Below are positions 26,821-35,692 of a stretch of 49,184 bases of DNA, one piece after another. The translations under genes were made by a program, and so were the position numbers. The DNA is taken from positions 14,338-63,521 of the forward strand of contig QIAH01000346.1 of NCBI GenBank assembly GCA_003225465.1. Direction: 5' to 3'. How positions within the stretch are numbered: the first letter of the stretch is position 1; each line of letters opens with the position of its first letter. The DNA comes from Acidobacteriota bacterium. Its GTDB lineage: Bacteria; Acidobacteriota; Terriglobia; Terriglobales; Acidobacteriaceae. Below the pieces are notes generated by a model that saw nothing but the letters and a program-made list of their open reading frames with translations, had not been told where the DNA came from and made no database searches.

Positions 26821-29013
26821 TCACACTGGCGCAGCTGCAGACGAACTCGGTTCAGAAACCGGGCGTTCGATGCCCAGCTTCTTCATTCTGCTGCGGAGTG
26901 TGTTGGGGTGGAGGTTGAGAATCTTCGCGGCGCCGCGAGGCCCTTCAATAACACCGCGCGTTTCAAGCAGTACCTGGACGATGTGAGCTCGCTCGACGTT
27001 CTCCAGCGAGTGGGGGGAATCGATCTGAGTAACGGAGGCACTAGTGCTTACGATCTCGTCTTCGCGCTGTTCGCTAGTGGCTGGCAGAAGGTCTTTTCCT
27101 AGTCGCAGCACAGTACCGGGGCATAACACCACCGCACGTTCGATCACATTCTGTAGCTCGCGAATATTACCCGGCCAGGAATACCGCGACAGCAGATCCA
27201 CGGTCTCCTGAGACATGCCTGTGATCTGTTTGCCGAACTGGCGACTGAATCTCTCCACGAAGAATGAGCCCAGCAGCGGAATATCGGCGCGGCGCTCCCG
27301 CAGGGGCGGTAAGGTAATCGGTAGTACGTTCAAGCGGTAAAACAAGTCCGCGCGGAAACGGCCTTCCTGCACAGCTTTCTCCAGATCACGGTTACTCGCA
27401 GCGATGATGCGCACGTTGACCTGGATCGTGCGGCTGCTTCCTAACGGCTCGAATTCATGCTCCTGCAGAACACGCAGCAATTTGACCTGTGTGTCGAGGG
27501 GGAGCTCGCTAACCTCATCAAGAAAAAGGCTGCCCCCATCTGCCAATTCAAAGCGACCGGTCCGACGTTCGAGCGCACCGGTGAATGCACCCTTCATATG
27601 CCCAAAAAGCTCGCTTTCGACCAGTCCGGTTGGGATCGCTCCGCAATTCACTTTCACTAGGGGTCGATGTTTGCGTCTGCTGTGATTATGAATCGCACGG
27701 GCAATTAATTCCTTTCCGCACCCGGTTTCGCCAAGGATCAACACGGTGGAATCAGTTGGGGCAACCGTCTCCACTCTTCGCAGGACATCCAGCAGACCCT
27801 TGCTGTTTCCGACGATCTCCTCGAAATTGTGCTCTTTGCGGATTTCTTCCTGGAGATAGATGTTTTCAGCTTCGAGCTTCTTCTGCAGCACTTGCACTTG
27901 TTGAAGCGCGGCCTGCAAATCTGCCTCGGCCCGCTGTCGCTTCAATTCCGCTGCAGCTCGGGCTGCAAAAATCGTGACCAGGTCGATGGCGTGAGGATCC
28001 CGCTCCATCGGCTTGTCATCGAGGATCGCGATGTGCCCGATCACCCGCCCACCGCTGTCAAGCATCGGAACACCGAGGTAGCTCTCCGCCTGCCAGTCCA
28101 CGAGGCCTGTGTCGAGAGGAAACAGCGCCTGGAGCCCTTCTTCGTAGTGGCACACCTCGCCTTTCAGCACCTTCATGCAGGGCGTATCTGCGATATCGAA
28201 CTCGAAGGTCTCTCCAAATCCGTCACCAGTCCAGACCGCCAAAACCTTGGCGCGCTTCTGATTGTCGCAGTCGCTGATAAATGCGTAGCGAGACCGAAGT
28301 GCTGTCGCCATGTGGCGTACCAGCGTCGGGAAGAACTCCTTCCCAGTAGCCGATGCGGTGCCGACCACAATCGACTTGAATCTCTCCTCTTCGAGGTGCC
28401 GCTCAGTAACGTCGCGCACCAATCCAATGACTCCGGTGATCGTGCCGTCGGCGTCGTGATGAGGAGCGAAGCTGCAAGATTCCCAAACATCCCTCCCGTC
28501 GGCCGAATGTTTGGGCACCAGAATATCCCGGACATGAACTGTCTCTCCACAGAGCGCCCGTTTCAGCATTTCTTCCAGCCCGCTGGTACGCAAACGGGGG
28601 AACACTTCAGCCGCCACTCTGTCCAAGACTTCTTCGGCATTCTTGCCGGTCAGCCGCTCCATGAATGGATTGAAGAGTTGGTAGCGTAGTTCGCGGTCGT
28701 AGAAGATGACCCCTTCGGCTGCGTCCCTGATGATTTCCTGGCTGATCTGAGTAGCGGCCTCTGCGGTTTTCTCTTGCTGTTTGGTTCGAATGCGAGCCAT
28801 GACCTGGCTCACGAGAGGTTCCATGTCACAGCCCGAGAGCGTAAACGATTCGCTGTCTGTAACAAACCGAATCGTCTTGCGGGTAGTGTCCATGATCACC
28901 TGGCAGGTCTTGCATTCGTGTAAGTGCTCCTCCAGGCGCGCCCTCGCTTGCGGATCGGCAGCATCCTCCAGATACTCCCCGAATTCGGTCAGGAATTCAG
29001 CGCAACTAAGCAT
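26821..29013 (-). CDS. sigma54-dependent activator with N-terminal zf-HC2 anti-sigma-like domain, PAS, GAF, AAA+, Fis HTH
   Basis: N-term CAEFLTEFGEYLEDAADPQARARLEEHLHECKTCQVIMDTTRKTIRF; AAA+ GETGCGKELIARAIH, FGHMKGAFTGA, SWPGNIRELQNVIERAV; C-term HTH AAKILNLHPNTLRSRMKKLGI. Confidence 0.9.
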   Translation of the reverse strand: MLSCAEFLTEFGEYLEDAADPQARARLEEHLHECKTCQVIMDTTRKTIRFVTDSESFTLSGCDMEPLVSQVMARIRTKQQEKTAEAATQISQEIIRDAAEGVIFYDRELRYQLFNPFMERLTGKNAEEVLDRVAAEVFPRLRTSGLEEMLKRALCGETVHVRDILVPKHSADGRDVWESCSFAPHHDADGTITGVIGLVRDVTERHLEEERFKSIVVGTASATGKEFFPTLVRHMATALRSRYAFISDCDNQKRAKVLAVWTGDGFGETFEFDIADTPCMKVLKGEVCHYEEGLQALFPLDTGLVDWQAESYLGVPMLDSGGRVIGHIAILDDKPMERDPHAIDLVTIFAARAAAELKRQRAEADLQAALQQVQVLQKKLEAENIYLQEEIRKEHNFEEIVGNSKGLLDVLRRVETVAPTDSTVLILGETGCGKELIARAIHNHSRRKHRPLVKVNCGAIPTGLVESELFGHMKGAFTGALERRTGRFELADGGSLFLDEVSELPLDTQVKLLRVLQEHEFEPLGSSRTIQVNVRIIAASNRDLEKAVQEGRFRADLFYRLNVLPITLPPLRERRADIPLLGSFFVERFSRQFGKQITGMSQETVDLLSRYSWPGNIRELQNVIERAVVLCPGTVLRLGKDLLPATSEQREDEIVSTSASVTQIDSPHSLENVERAHIVQVLLETRGVIEGPRGAAKILNLHPNTLRSRMKKLGIERPVSEPSSSAAAPV

Positions 29014-30721
29014 CTGCTGGGTCCTTCTCGATGCGCATGAAGTGGGGAGCAAGGCTCTCCCGCAACATTAGTCGTCCCCGCAACACGCGCGCTTTCAGCG
29101 CCGGAACACCGAGTTCCAGAGCAGCGGCTGCTTCTTCACTCGAAAGTTGGTTGATGTCTCGCAAAATAAGAGCAATCCGATACTTTTCAGGCAATCGAAG
29201 GATCCCCTCCCGGACTAGCTCGCTTCGCTGGGCTGCGGAAAGCAGTTGCTCCGGATCGTCTGCCCAGCTTTGCACTTGCCGCGGACGAAAATCATCTTCA
29301 TCGTCCGTACTCTCCAGAGTCTCCAATGGTTTGCGTCGCCGGATGATCTCCGTTCCGGTGTTAATGGCGATGCTGAGAAGCCAAGTCGAGAACTTTGATC
29401 TTCCCTTGAACTGGCCTATCTTCTCGTAGGCCTTCAGGAACACATCCTGCGTCGCGTCATGGGCGTCATCCTCGTTCCCTACCATTCCTGCCAGCGTGCT
29501 GAAAACCCGGCGCGAATGACGGCGCACCAGTTCTTCGAATCCATCAACGTCGCCCCCCTGGACTCGTACCACTAGCGGCGCGTCTGGGTCGACCACAGGG
29601 ACCGCATCAACTGTAGGACGGGCTTCGCGGGACGCCGGATACAAATCTTTTGGCGTGAACACCCGGCGCGGCGGAAAATCAGGAACCGCCCCCAGCCCGA
29701 ACTGCAAGGTGTTGAGAAAATTAGTCAATCCGGCCATGACGATGGCTTCTATGATCTGAGGCTCGGTGAAGCCGTGCTGTCGAAGTGTGCCTCTATCGAG
29801 TTGAGCCTGAGGATGGCAGGATGACTGGCTCAGCTTGCGCACCTCGTCGAGCAGGGCTTTATCTTCCGTTGAGATGGGAGCAACCCGATGGTCTTCTACG
29901 ATCTGGTCGCATTCTTCGAGCGGCACACCAAGCGCGTTCAGTATCTGGGTGTGCACCGCGATAAGGTAGGTATTAAGGTTCGCCGCCGAGATCACCAGCA
30001 GGATGTTTTCCTTCTGGATACGACTGAGTAGGTCTTCCGCGAACAAGATGCGCTCGAGAGCCAGAACCTCGGCCTCGACCAGATCTGGTCTGACTGACTG
30101 GGCGCGAAAGAGATTCGGAATAAAGCCGATCTGCTCTCGAAGGCAGATGAAAGGCTGGCAATCAACAGCGTCTTGCGGAGGGGTACGGAGATAGGGTCCC
30201 GGCGTCTGAACCCAGTCTTCTGGAAGTTCCGGAAGCGCGTAGATTTCGTTGATGCGGGGCTGAACCACTTCAGAATCGAGTTTTGGCTGTAGGCCTTCTG
30301 CAAGGGTACAAAGCATTTGGCTGAGCGCCGTTGTGGCGATGGTCTCCAGAATTGCTGCATCGTCGAACCCAAATTTCGCCAGGCCTTCGACATCTTTCCC
30401 CGAAAAGCACGGTCCTTTGTGGGCCAGTTTCAAGGAAAATGCGAGAAGAGCATCGTCTTGGCGATCAGGCGTCGGGAAGGTTTGCGCGTAGAGAGCCTGA
30501 CAGTACTCGTTGTGCGAAGTCCTGGCCAGGGCCTTGAGGAGCGTCTGCTTCTGGTTCGAGGTTAGCTTGCCTCGGCTACCTTGGATTGCTCCCAGCAATT
30601 GTGCCTCTGCATGGATCGCACCGGGCACAGTGCTCAGAGCGCGAAACAGATTTGGAACGAAACCGTAGGCCGCAACCAGGACAGCTTCGATCTCATTCGG
30701 CGTTATGGGCAAGGTGCTCAT
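29006..30721 (-). CDS. two AhpD/carboxymuconolactone decarboxylase-like domains fused to a C-terminal ECF sigma factor
   Basis: Domain 2 FICLREQIGFIPNLFRAQSVRPDLVEAEV...AVPDF aligns with the neighbouring AhpD-like protein; C-term DAHDATQDVFLKAYEKIGQFKGRSKFSTWLLSIAINTGTEIIRRR and LPEKYRIALILRDINQLSSEEAAAALELGVPALKARVLRGRLMLRE. Confidence 0.87.
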   Translation of the reverse strand: MSTLPITPNEIEAVLVAAYGFVPNLFRALSTVPGAIHAEAQLLGAIQGSRGKLTSNQKQTLLKALARTSHNEYCQALYAQTFPTPDRQDDALLAFSLKLAHKGPCFSGKDVEGLAKFGFDDAAILETIATTALSQMLCTLAEGLQPKLDSEVVQPRINEIYALPELPEDWVQTPGPYLRTPPQDAVDCQPFICLREQIGFIPNLFRAQSVRPDLVEAEVLALERILFAEDLLSRIQKENILLVISAANLNTYLIAVHTQILNALGVPLEECDQIVEDHRVAPISTEDKALLDEVRKLSQSSCHPQAQLDRGTLRQHGFTEPQIIEAIVMAGLTNFLNTLQFGLGAVPDFPPRRVFTPKDLYPASREARPTVDAVPVVDPDAPLVVRVQGGDVDGFEELVRRHSRRVFSTLAGMVGNEDDAHDATQDVFLKAYEKIGQFKGRSKFSTWLLSIAINTGTEIIRRRKPLETLESTDDEDDFRPRQVQSWADDPEQLLSAAQRSELVREGILRLPEKYRIALILRDINQLSSEEAAAALELGVPALKARVLRGRLMLRESLAPHFMRIEKDPADA

Positions 30722-30828
30722 AGCAGGCGCAATCTAGGGTATCCCAAAGACAAACTCGCAGTCGCGTGCTGCGGAATCGGCTGGACCTCAGCATCCGCCT
30801 GGTGACACACGGTTTGCGCGTTTTGCTC

Positions 30829-30834
30829 TATAAT
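30829..30834 (+). promoter_or_regulatory. TATAAT -10-like hexamer upstream of the AhpD-like gene
   Basis: TATAAT in the intergenic region between divergent genes; no convincing -35 at 17 bp. Confidence 0.3.
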
Positions 30835-30869
30835 TTCGCCACTCTGTGAGTTCGCTTGGGGAGAAACAT

Positions 30870-31478
30870 ATGAGCTACCTGCGGAACCCTCCGTTTGACG
30901 AAAAGGATTTTCCCTCATTCGCCACGATGCGGGAGCAACTCGGATTCTTGCCGAATTTTTACGTGGCCCAAACCACGCGGCCCGACTTGATTGAGGCCGA
31001 GGTTGCGCTCATGGGCGCCATCTTGTTGAAAGATGGAGCCCTCTCAAGAAAGCAAAAGGAATACGTCTTCCTGGTTACGTCAGCGGCCAACCTGAGCACC
31101 TATTGTGTAACAGCGCACTGCGAAATCGTTCGCATGCTCAAGCTGGAAGGACCTGAGCCCGAGCAAATCGCCATCGATCACGTTCACGCCAAGATTCCGA
31201 TCGCCGACAAGGCACTGCTGAACTTCTGCGCCAAGTTCAACAAACAACCTTCCAAAATTGCCTCCAACGATATCGAGACCTTGCGTACCTATGGCTTCAC
31301 CGAGCAGCAAATAATGGAAGCAATTGTGATCGTCGGCTTTTCCCAGTTTGCCAACACCGTCGCATTTGGACTGGGAACCGTCCCGGACTTCCACAACGCG
31401 AAGATTAATGCCGCCCTCGGCCAGGGTGAGGGAGCGGCTCAGACGACGCAAGAAGCGCCCGCTACCTCTCGCGCTTGA
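30870..31478 (+). CDS. AhpD-like / peroxidase-related (CMD family) protein
   Basis: SAANLSTYCVTAHCEIVRML (CxxxHC) and QLGFLPNFYVAQTTRPDLIEAEV; ATG 30870 after GGGGAG. Confidence 0.84.
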   Translation: MSYLRNPPFDEKDFPSFATMREQLGFLPNFYVAQTTRPDLIEAEVALMGAILLKDGALSRKQKEYVFLVTSAANLSTYCVTAHCEIVRMLKLEGPEPEQIAIDHVHAKIPIADKALLNFCAKFNKQPSKIASNDIETLRTYGFTEQQIMEAIVIVGFSQFANTVAFGLGTVPDFHNAKINAALGQGEGAAQTTQEAPATSRA

Positions 31479-31494
31479 CGACCAAGTCTCCCGT

Positions 31495-33138
31495 TCAGGG
31501 ACGGATCCCGGGAATGTTCAGCCGGATTCGATACAGTCCTGTCTTCGCGCAGAGATAAAGTGTCTTCCCGTCATCGTCGCCCCAAGCGAAGTTGTGGGGG
31601 TGCTCGGGGCCAACGATCGTGCCAAGGTGTTTACCCTCCGGCGAGATAATCCACAATCCGCTGGGACCCGACACGTAAAGATTCCCCTTCTGATCGATTT
31701 TCATCCCATCGAGCGCATCTTTGCCTTCGGCCGATGTCATGTCGAAGAAAACTTTCCCGTTCGACAATGTTCCATCAGGATTCACTTCGTACCGCATGAT
31801 GATCTTCTTCTTCTCGTCCCAGTTGTCCACATAGAAATACTTTTCATCGGGTGAGAAGGCGAGGCCATTGGGGCCGCTCAGTTCGTTCGTCAGAAGTTGG
31901 ACGATCTTGCTGTCTGGAGACACGCGGAACACGCCGCTGTACGGCAACTCCTTGCGTGGATCGTCGAAGAACTTTGGGAGTCCGAATGGCGGATCGGTGA
32001 AATACAGCGCTCCATCCGATTTGTAAACCAGATCGTTAGGGCTGTTGAGCCGCTTGCCTTCATAGCGATCAGCCAGCACGGTAAGCTGACCATTCTTCTC
32101 CATGCGAACCACACGCCGATTGCCATGCTGGTTGATGGTGAGCCGGCCTTGCTTATCAAGCGTGAGCCCGTTGGAGCCAGGCTGGCCATACTCGCCAATG
32201 TCCACGCCGCGGTAGCCGGACTTCGTCATGAAGATCGAAAGCTGACCATCTTGTGTCCAGCGGTAGATAAGGTTGTTGTTGGGATCGCTGAATAGGAGGT
32301 AGCCGTCTGTGTCTTCAGTCCGCGGAACCCAAATGGGACCTTCGGTAAAAAGGAACCCTCCTGCCAGTTTCTCGATCTTCGCGTCCCTAGGAACAATCTC
32401 GTCCAGCGCTGGGTCTTTGCGTATCACTTGAGCCGGCGTGTCGTCGATGGCAACCTTGGGTGATTTATAGAAGTCGAGGGTGGCCGATTTGATCCAGATG
32501 AAATTCTGTGGGCTATAGGAGATCGGCCCGTTGATGCCGAAGACAGCGAGCTGAATCCGCTCGCCGGGCTTAACATGCCTCGCGATAATCAGACGGTTGG
32601 GAGCGTTGAATCCCTTGATGACAGGGCCGCCAGGTTGGCCGAGTACACGCGGCATCTTCCCGTCTACCCAGACTTCAGCGTAATCGTCGATCACAATTTC
32701 CAAGGCGACTGTAGAACCCGCGGTTTCAAGGTTGGCAATCCTCTCAGGGATGGTGATGTTGATGCGATACCAGTTGAAACACACCTTGGCCGTGGATCTC
32801 CGTTGGTCAAGGGTGGTGGCATCGATAGCTTCCCATTGCGAATCGTCGAAGTCCGCTGCGCCCGCGTGAGGAGCGTAATCATAGGTCTTGCTCGGTGCCC
32901 CGCTCGGCTTCAGGTCAGGTCCTACCGTGCGGGAGTCGGCATCAACGATCCTCACGTCGTGATACCGCCATTGGCCGTTCACCACTTGCACGCCTTCGCG
33001 TGAAGCCAAATCAACGACTGCGTCGGGGCGGCCGAAAGGAGGGTCCTGGATTGACTGTCCCTCAGCATTCAGAAATGCGAGTGACAAGATCAATGTCAGG
33101 AGTATTGAGAAACACAAAGTTCGCTGTCGGTTGTTCAT
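31495..33138 (-). CDS. exported SMP-30/gluconolactonase-like protein
   Basis: Signal peptide; EGPIWVPRTEDTDGYLLFSDPNNNLIYRW, GSNGLTLDKQGRLTINQHGNRRVVRME, LNSPNDLVYKSDGALYFTDPPFGL, GPNGLAFSPDEKYFYV. Confidence 0.86.
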   Translation of the reverse strand: MNNRQRTLCFSILLTLILSLAFLNAEGQSIQDPPFGRPDAVVDLASREGVQVVNGQWRYHDVRIVDADSRTVGPDLKPSGAPSKTYDYAPHAGAADFDDSQWEAIDATTLDQRRSTAKVCFNWYRINITIPERIANLETAGSTVALEIVIDDYAEVWVDGKMPRVLGQPGGPVIKGFNAPNRLIIARHVKPGERIQLAVFGINGPISYSPQNFIWIKSATLDFYKSPKVAIDDTPAQVIRKDPALDEIVPRDAKIEKLAGGFLFTEGPIWVPRTEDTDGYLLFSDPNNNLIYRWTQDGQLSIFMTKSGYRGVDIGEYGQPGSNGLTLDKQGRLTINQHGNRRVVRMEKNGQLTVLADRYEGKRLNSPNDLVYKSDGALYFTDPPFGLPKFFDDPRKELPYSGVFRVSPDSKIVQLLTNELSGPNGLAFSPDEKYFYVDNWDEKKKIIMRYEVNPDGTLSNGKVFFDMTSAEGKDALDGMKIDQKGNLYVSGPSGLWIISPEGKHLGTIVGPEHPHNFAWGDDDGKTLYLCAKTGLYRIRLNIPGIRP

Positions 33139-33149
33139 GTCACGCTCTC

Positions 33150-34040
33150 TTAACGAACCTTCACCACGTAATAGAGAAACGGATTGGTCACTTCTAGGAA
33201 CTGATGGGGAACACCGTGCGGCACGATGACGACGTCGCCCTTGGCGATCTGCCGGGTCTGTCCGTTGCGGATGCTGCTTCCACGGAGTTCGTCAGGCGCG
33301 GTGGTTTTCGCGTCGACGGCTTCGCCACCCGTGATGAAGGTGGCCGTCCCATCTAGTACATAGATCACGTCGGCGTCTTTCGTGTGGATCTCTACCTGCC
33401 CGGGCTTTTCCCGGCGACTGGCGTGAACCATGTAGTTGCGGCCATCCCTTCCGTCAAAAAGCACTGACCCTTTGGCAAAGGCTTCTTCGACTTGGCTCTT
33501 GTCCCAATAAGACACGGCCGGCGACGAGTCGCCATTCGTGCTCGTCGCGCTGGTGTCGAATGCCTTCGAGCCTGCGATCGCCAACTGCTCGTCCTGATCT
33601 GCGGTCGCGGCCCCGCTAACGCCCACGCCGCCCACGATCTGACCGTCAACCAAGATCGGGATGCCGCCGATGAGCGGGGTGAAGTTCTCCAGCGCCGTCA
33701 TCACCGTCCGGCCTTTGCCATTGGAGTTGATCAGTTCTTCAAAGAACCGGGTGGGCTTCTTGAACATCACGGCGGTTTTCGCTTTGCCGATTGAAACGTT
33801 GGCGCCGGCGGAGAATGTATTATCGAGCCGTTCAAGCGCCATTAGGTTGCCGCCATCATCAACGACTGCGATCACCGCGCCGGGAGCATTGAGCTGTTTT
33901 GCTTGAGCTTCCGCCGCCGCAATGACTCGCTTTGCGCCATCGAGAGTTAAGGCTTTCTTGTCGGCGATCTGAGCGGATGCAGTAATAGCAGTCATTACTG
34001 CAAGCAAGAAACTGAGAGGAATTGCGCCTTTTTTTCTCAT
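33150..34040 (-). CDS. exported GlcG/HbpS-type heme-binding-like domain fused to a cupin domain
   Basis: LTLDGAKRVIAAAEAQAKQLNAPGAVIAVVDDGGNLMALERLD...GIPILVDGQIVGGVGVSGA, then cupin GDVVIVPHGVPHQFLEV. Confidence 0.8.
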   Translation of the reverse strand: MRKKGAIPLSFLLAVMTAITASAQIADKKALTLDGAKRVIAAAEAQAKQLNAPGAVIAVVDDGGNLMALERLDNTFSAGANVSIGKAKTAVMFKKPTRFFEELINSNGKGRTVMTALENFTPLIGGIPILVDGQIVGGVGVSGAATADQDEQLAIAGSKAFDTSATSTNGDSSPAVSYWDKSQVEEAFAKGSVLFDGRDGRNYMVHASRREKPGQVEIHTKDADVIYVLDGTATFITGGEAVDAKTTAPDELRGSSIRNGQTRQIAKGDVVIVPHGVPHQFLEVTNPFLYYVVKVR

Positions 34041-34108
34041 CTTTTCTCCTTTCCGGCCAATCTTCAGTACAGATTCCGCGCACGATCAGCCGGCTTTTTT
34101 GTCAGTGG

Positions 34109-34501
34109 TTACATGACCGGCGAGGTGAACGATGCTTCCCCAAGTAGCGTCTCTGCAAAAGCGCACCAGATCTGCACTCGCGTGACGTTTGGAATGTACG
34201 GGGGTAGCGTGATCGACTTGTTGAATTTGCCGTTCTTCGCCTGCAGCCGTTCAAGCGTGTAGACGTTGCCCTTTGAGTCGACTACCTGCCAGTGTGGATC
34301 GGGCGTTTCGGGAACCTTAAAATCATCGGAAAGCGTGAGGATATTGCGATCGCCTTGCTTCGAGTGCGTCACAGTTCCGCCGTTCACCTTTACGCCGCGG
34401 AATTCGTTTGTCGTGTGCGCGTCTTGAGCGAAGCCGACGCCCGTCAACAAACATCCGAATACGACCAGCGCCAGGACCCGTGAGCTAGATAGAAATTTCA
34501 T
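34109..34501 (-). CDS. exported DM13-like protein
   Basis: Signal MKFLSSSRVLALVVFGCLLTGVGFAQD; LTLSDDFKVPETPDPHWQVV...VTRVQIWCAFAETLLGEASF resembles DM13 units. Confidence 0.68.
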   Translation of the reverse strand: MKFLSSSRVLALVVFGCLLTGVGFAQDAHTTNEFRGVKVNGGTVTHSKQGDRNILTLSDDFKVPETPDPHWQVVDSKGNVYTLERLQAKNGKFNKSITLPPYIPNVTRVQIWCAFAETLLGEASFTSPVM

Positions 34502-34673
34502 TTCTGATTCTCCTTGGAAAGTTTTTGTGTTGCGGGCTGTCTGATTCGGAAAACTGCGGAAAGTTACGAACTGAATGCGCGAATAGTGTTTGTCACGTTT
34601 TGCTGGAATCGCAGTCTCACGTAGCGAGACAAGCGACAATCAGTTCTAAGAGTCTGGCGCTACGAGGTGAATT

Positions 34674-34796
34674 ATGGCGAGAGTAATTGAGTTTTACGTA
34701 CCACAGAACTACAAATCTAAACAGCGATGGGTTCCGATGGACGAGCGCGGGAAACTGATCGTATTCACGAAGGTGTTGGCCCAGAAGTCTGCGTAG
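34674..34796 (+). CDS. small protein (40 aa)
   Basis: MARVIEFYVPQNYKSKQRWVPMDERGKLIVFTKVLAQKSA*; not in the ORF track (below length cutoff). Confidence 0.45.
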   Translation: MARVIEFYVPQNYKSKQRWVPMDERGKLIVFTKVLAQKSA

Positions 34797-35003
34797 GAAC
34801 CACGAACTTCATCGGGTCCAAAGCAATTCGAATCAAAACTAACACTCGCAATGAACTTGTTGTGACCGCTCGCCCTGCTCGCTAAATTCCACAAGGCAAA
34901 ATGCTCTCAATGCAGACGTTGCTCCGTCACCATCGAAACGCCTAAAGGTAGCAGAAACAGAATCAAATACGACCCCTCGCGCCGGCAATTTAAGCTGTCT
35001 AAA

Positions 35004-35405
35004 GTGATGCCCGAGGGCATGATGTTTCCTTACGATTTTGGTTTTGTGCCCCTCACCAAGGCTGACGACGGTGATCCATTGGACGTGCTGGTTCTCACCG
35101 ATGAACCGCTTTTTCCAGGCTGTCTGGTCGAGTGCTCACTAATCGGAGTTCCGAAAGCCGAACAAAAAGAAGAAAGGCACACAAATCGAAATGACCGACT
35201 AATTGCTGTCGCGAATCAATCACTCCTTTATTCCGGCACAAAGACGCTGAAAGACTTGAATCCGAAAATACTGCAACAAGTCGAGGAATTCTTCGTCAAC
35301 TACCAAAAAGTTTGTGGCATTGAGGTCAGAATTCTGGGGCATGCTGGTTCACGCGAAGCGCTGAAGATTCTTACCGGAGCTACAGATATTAAGAAAGCTG
35401 CCTGA
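35004..35405 (+). CDS. ppa: inorganic pyrophosphatase (family I); 5' end unresolved
   Basis: MPEGMMFPYDFGFVPLTKADDGDPLDVLVLTDEPLFPGC; homologous VTIETPKGSRNRIKYDPSRRQFKLSK lies in frame upstream without an obvious start. Confidence 0.78.
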   Translation: MMPEGMMFPYDFGFVPLTKADDGDPLDVLVLTDEPLFPGCLVECSLIGVPKAEQKEERHTNRNDRLIAVANQSLLYSGTKTLKDLNPKILQQVEEFFVNYQKVCGIEVRILGHAGSREALKILTGATDIKKAA

Positions 35406-35591
35406 AGTTCTGGCAGAGAAAAGCAGTTCCGACTTCCGAAACCATTGTGCCCAGCCGCCAATCGATCACTCCCCAGATGGATGTGTCGCGCGATTTGCAA
35501 TCATCATGAGGAATTCTGCCATCCAACCCGCAAGGCTTTTCCTAACATCTGGAAAGGCCGAAGCGCGCATCAAAGTCGTGCGGGAGGACAT

Positions 35592-35692
35592 ATGCGAAGT
35601 GGATACCGGGAGCGGCATCCGTTTACATCGTTGATCGTCGGAGCGATCAGCGGTTTGGCTGGAACGGTCGTCATGACTCAGTTTCAAAATAT
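35592..35692 (+). pseudogene. fragment of a small membrane-protein gene
   Basis: MRSGYRERHPFTSLIVGAISGLAGTVVMTQFQNMWNKL, abutting the ku coding frame in a different phase. Confidence 0.35.

Noticed and set aside
27829-28689. 286-aa plus-strand ORF opposite the sigma54 activator
   Set aside because: Shadow ORF; the minus-strand frame has complete PAS-GAF-AAA+ homology.
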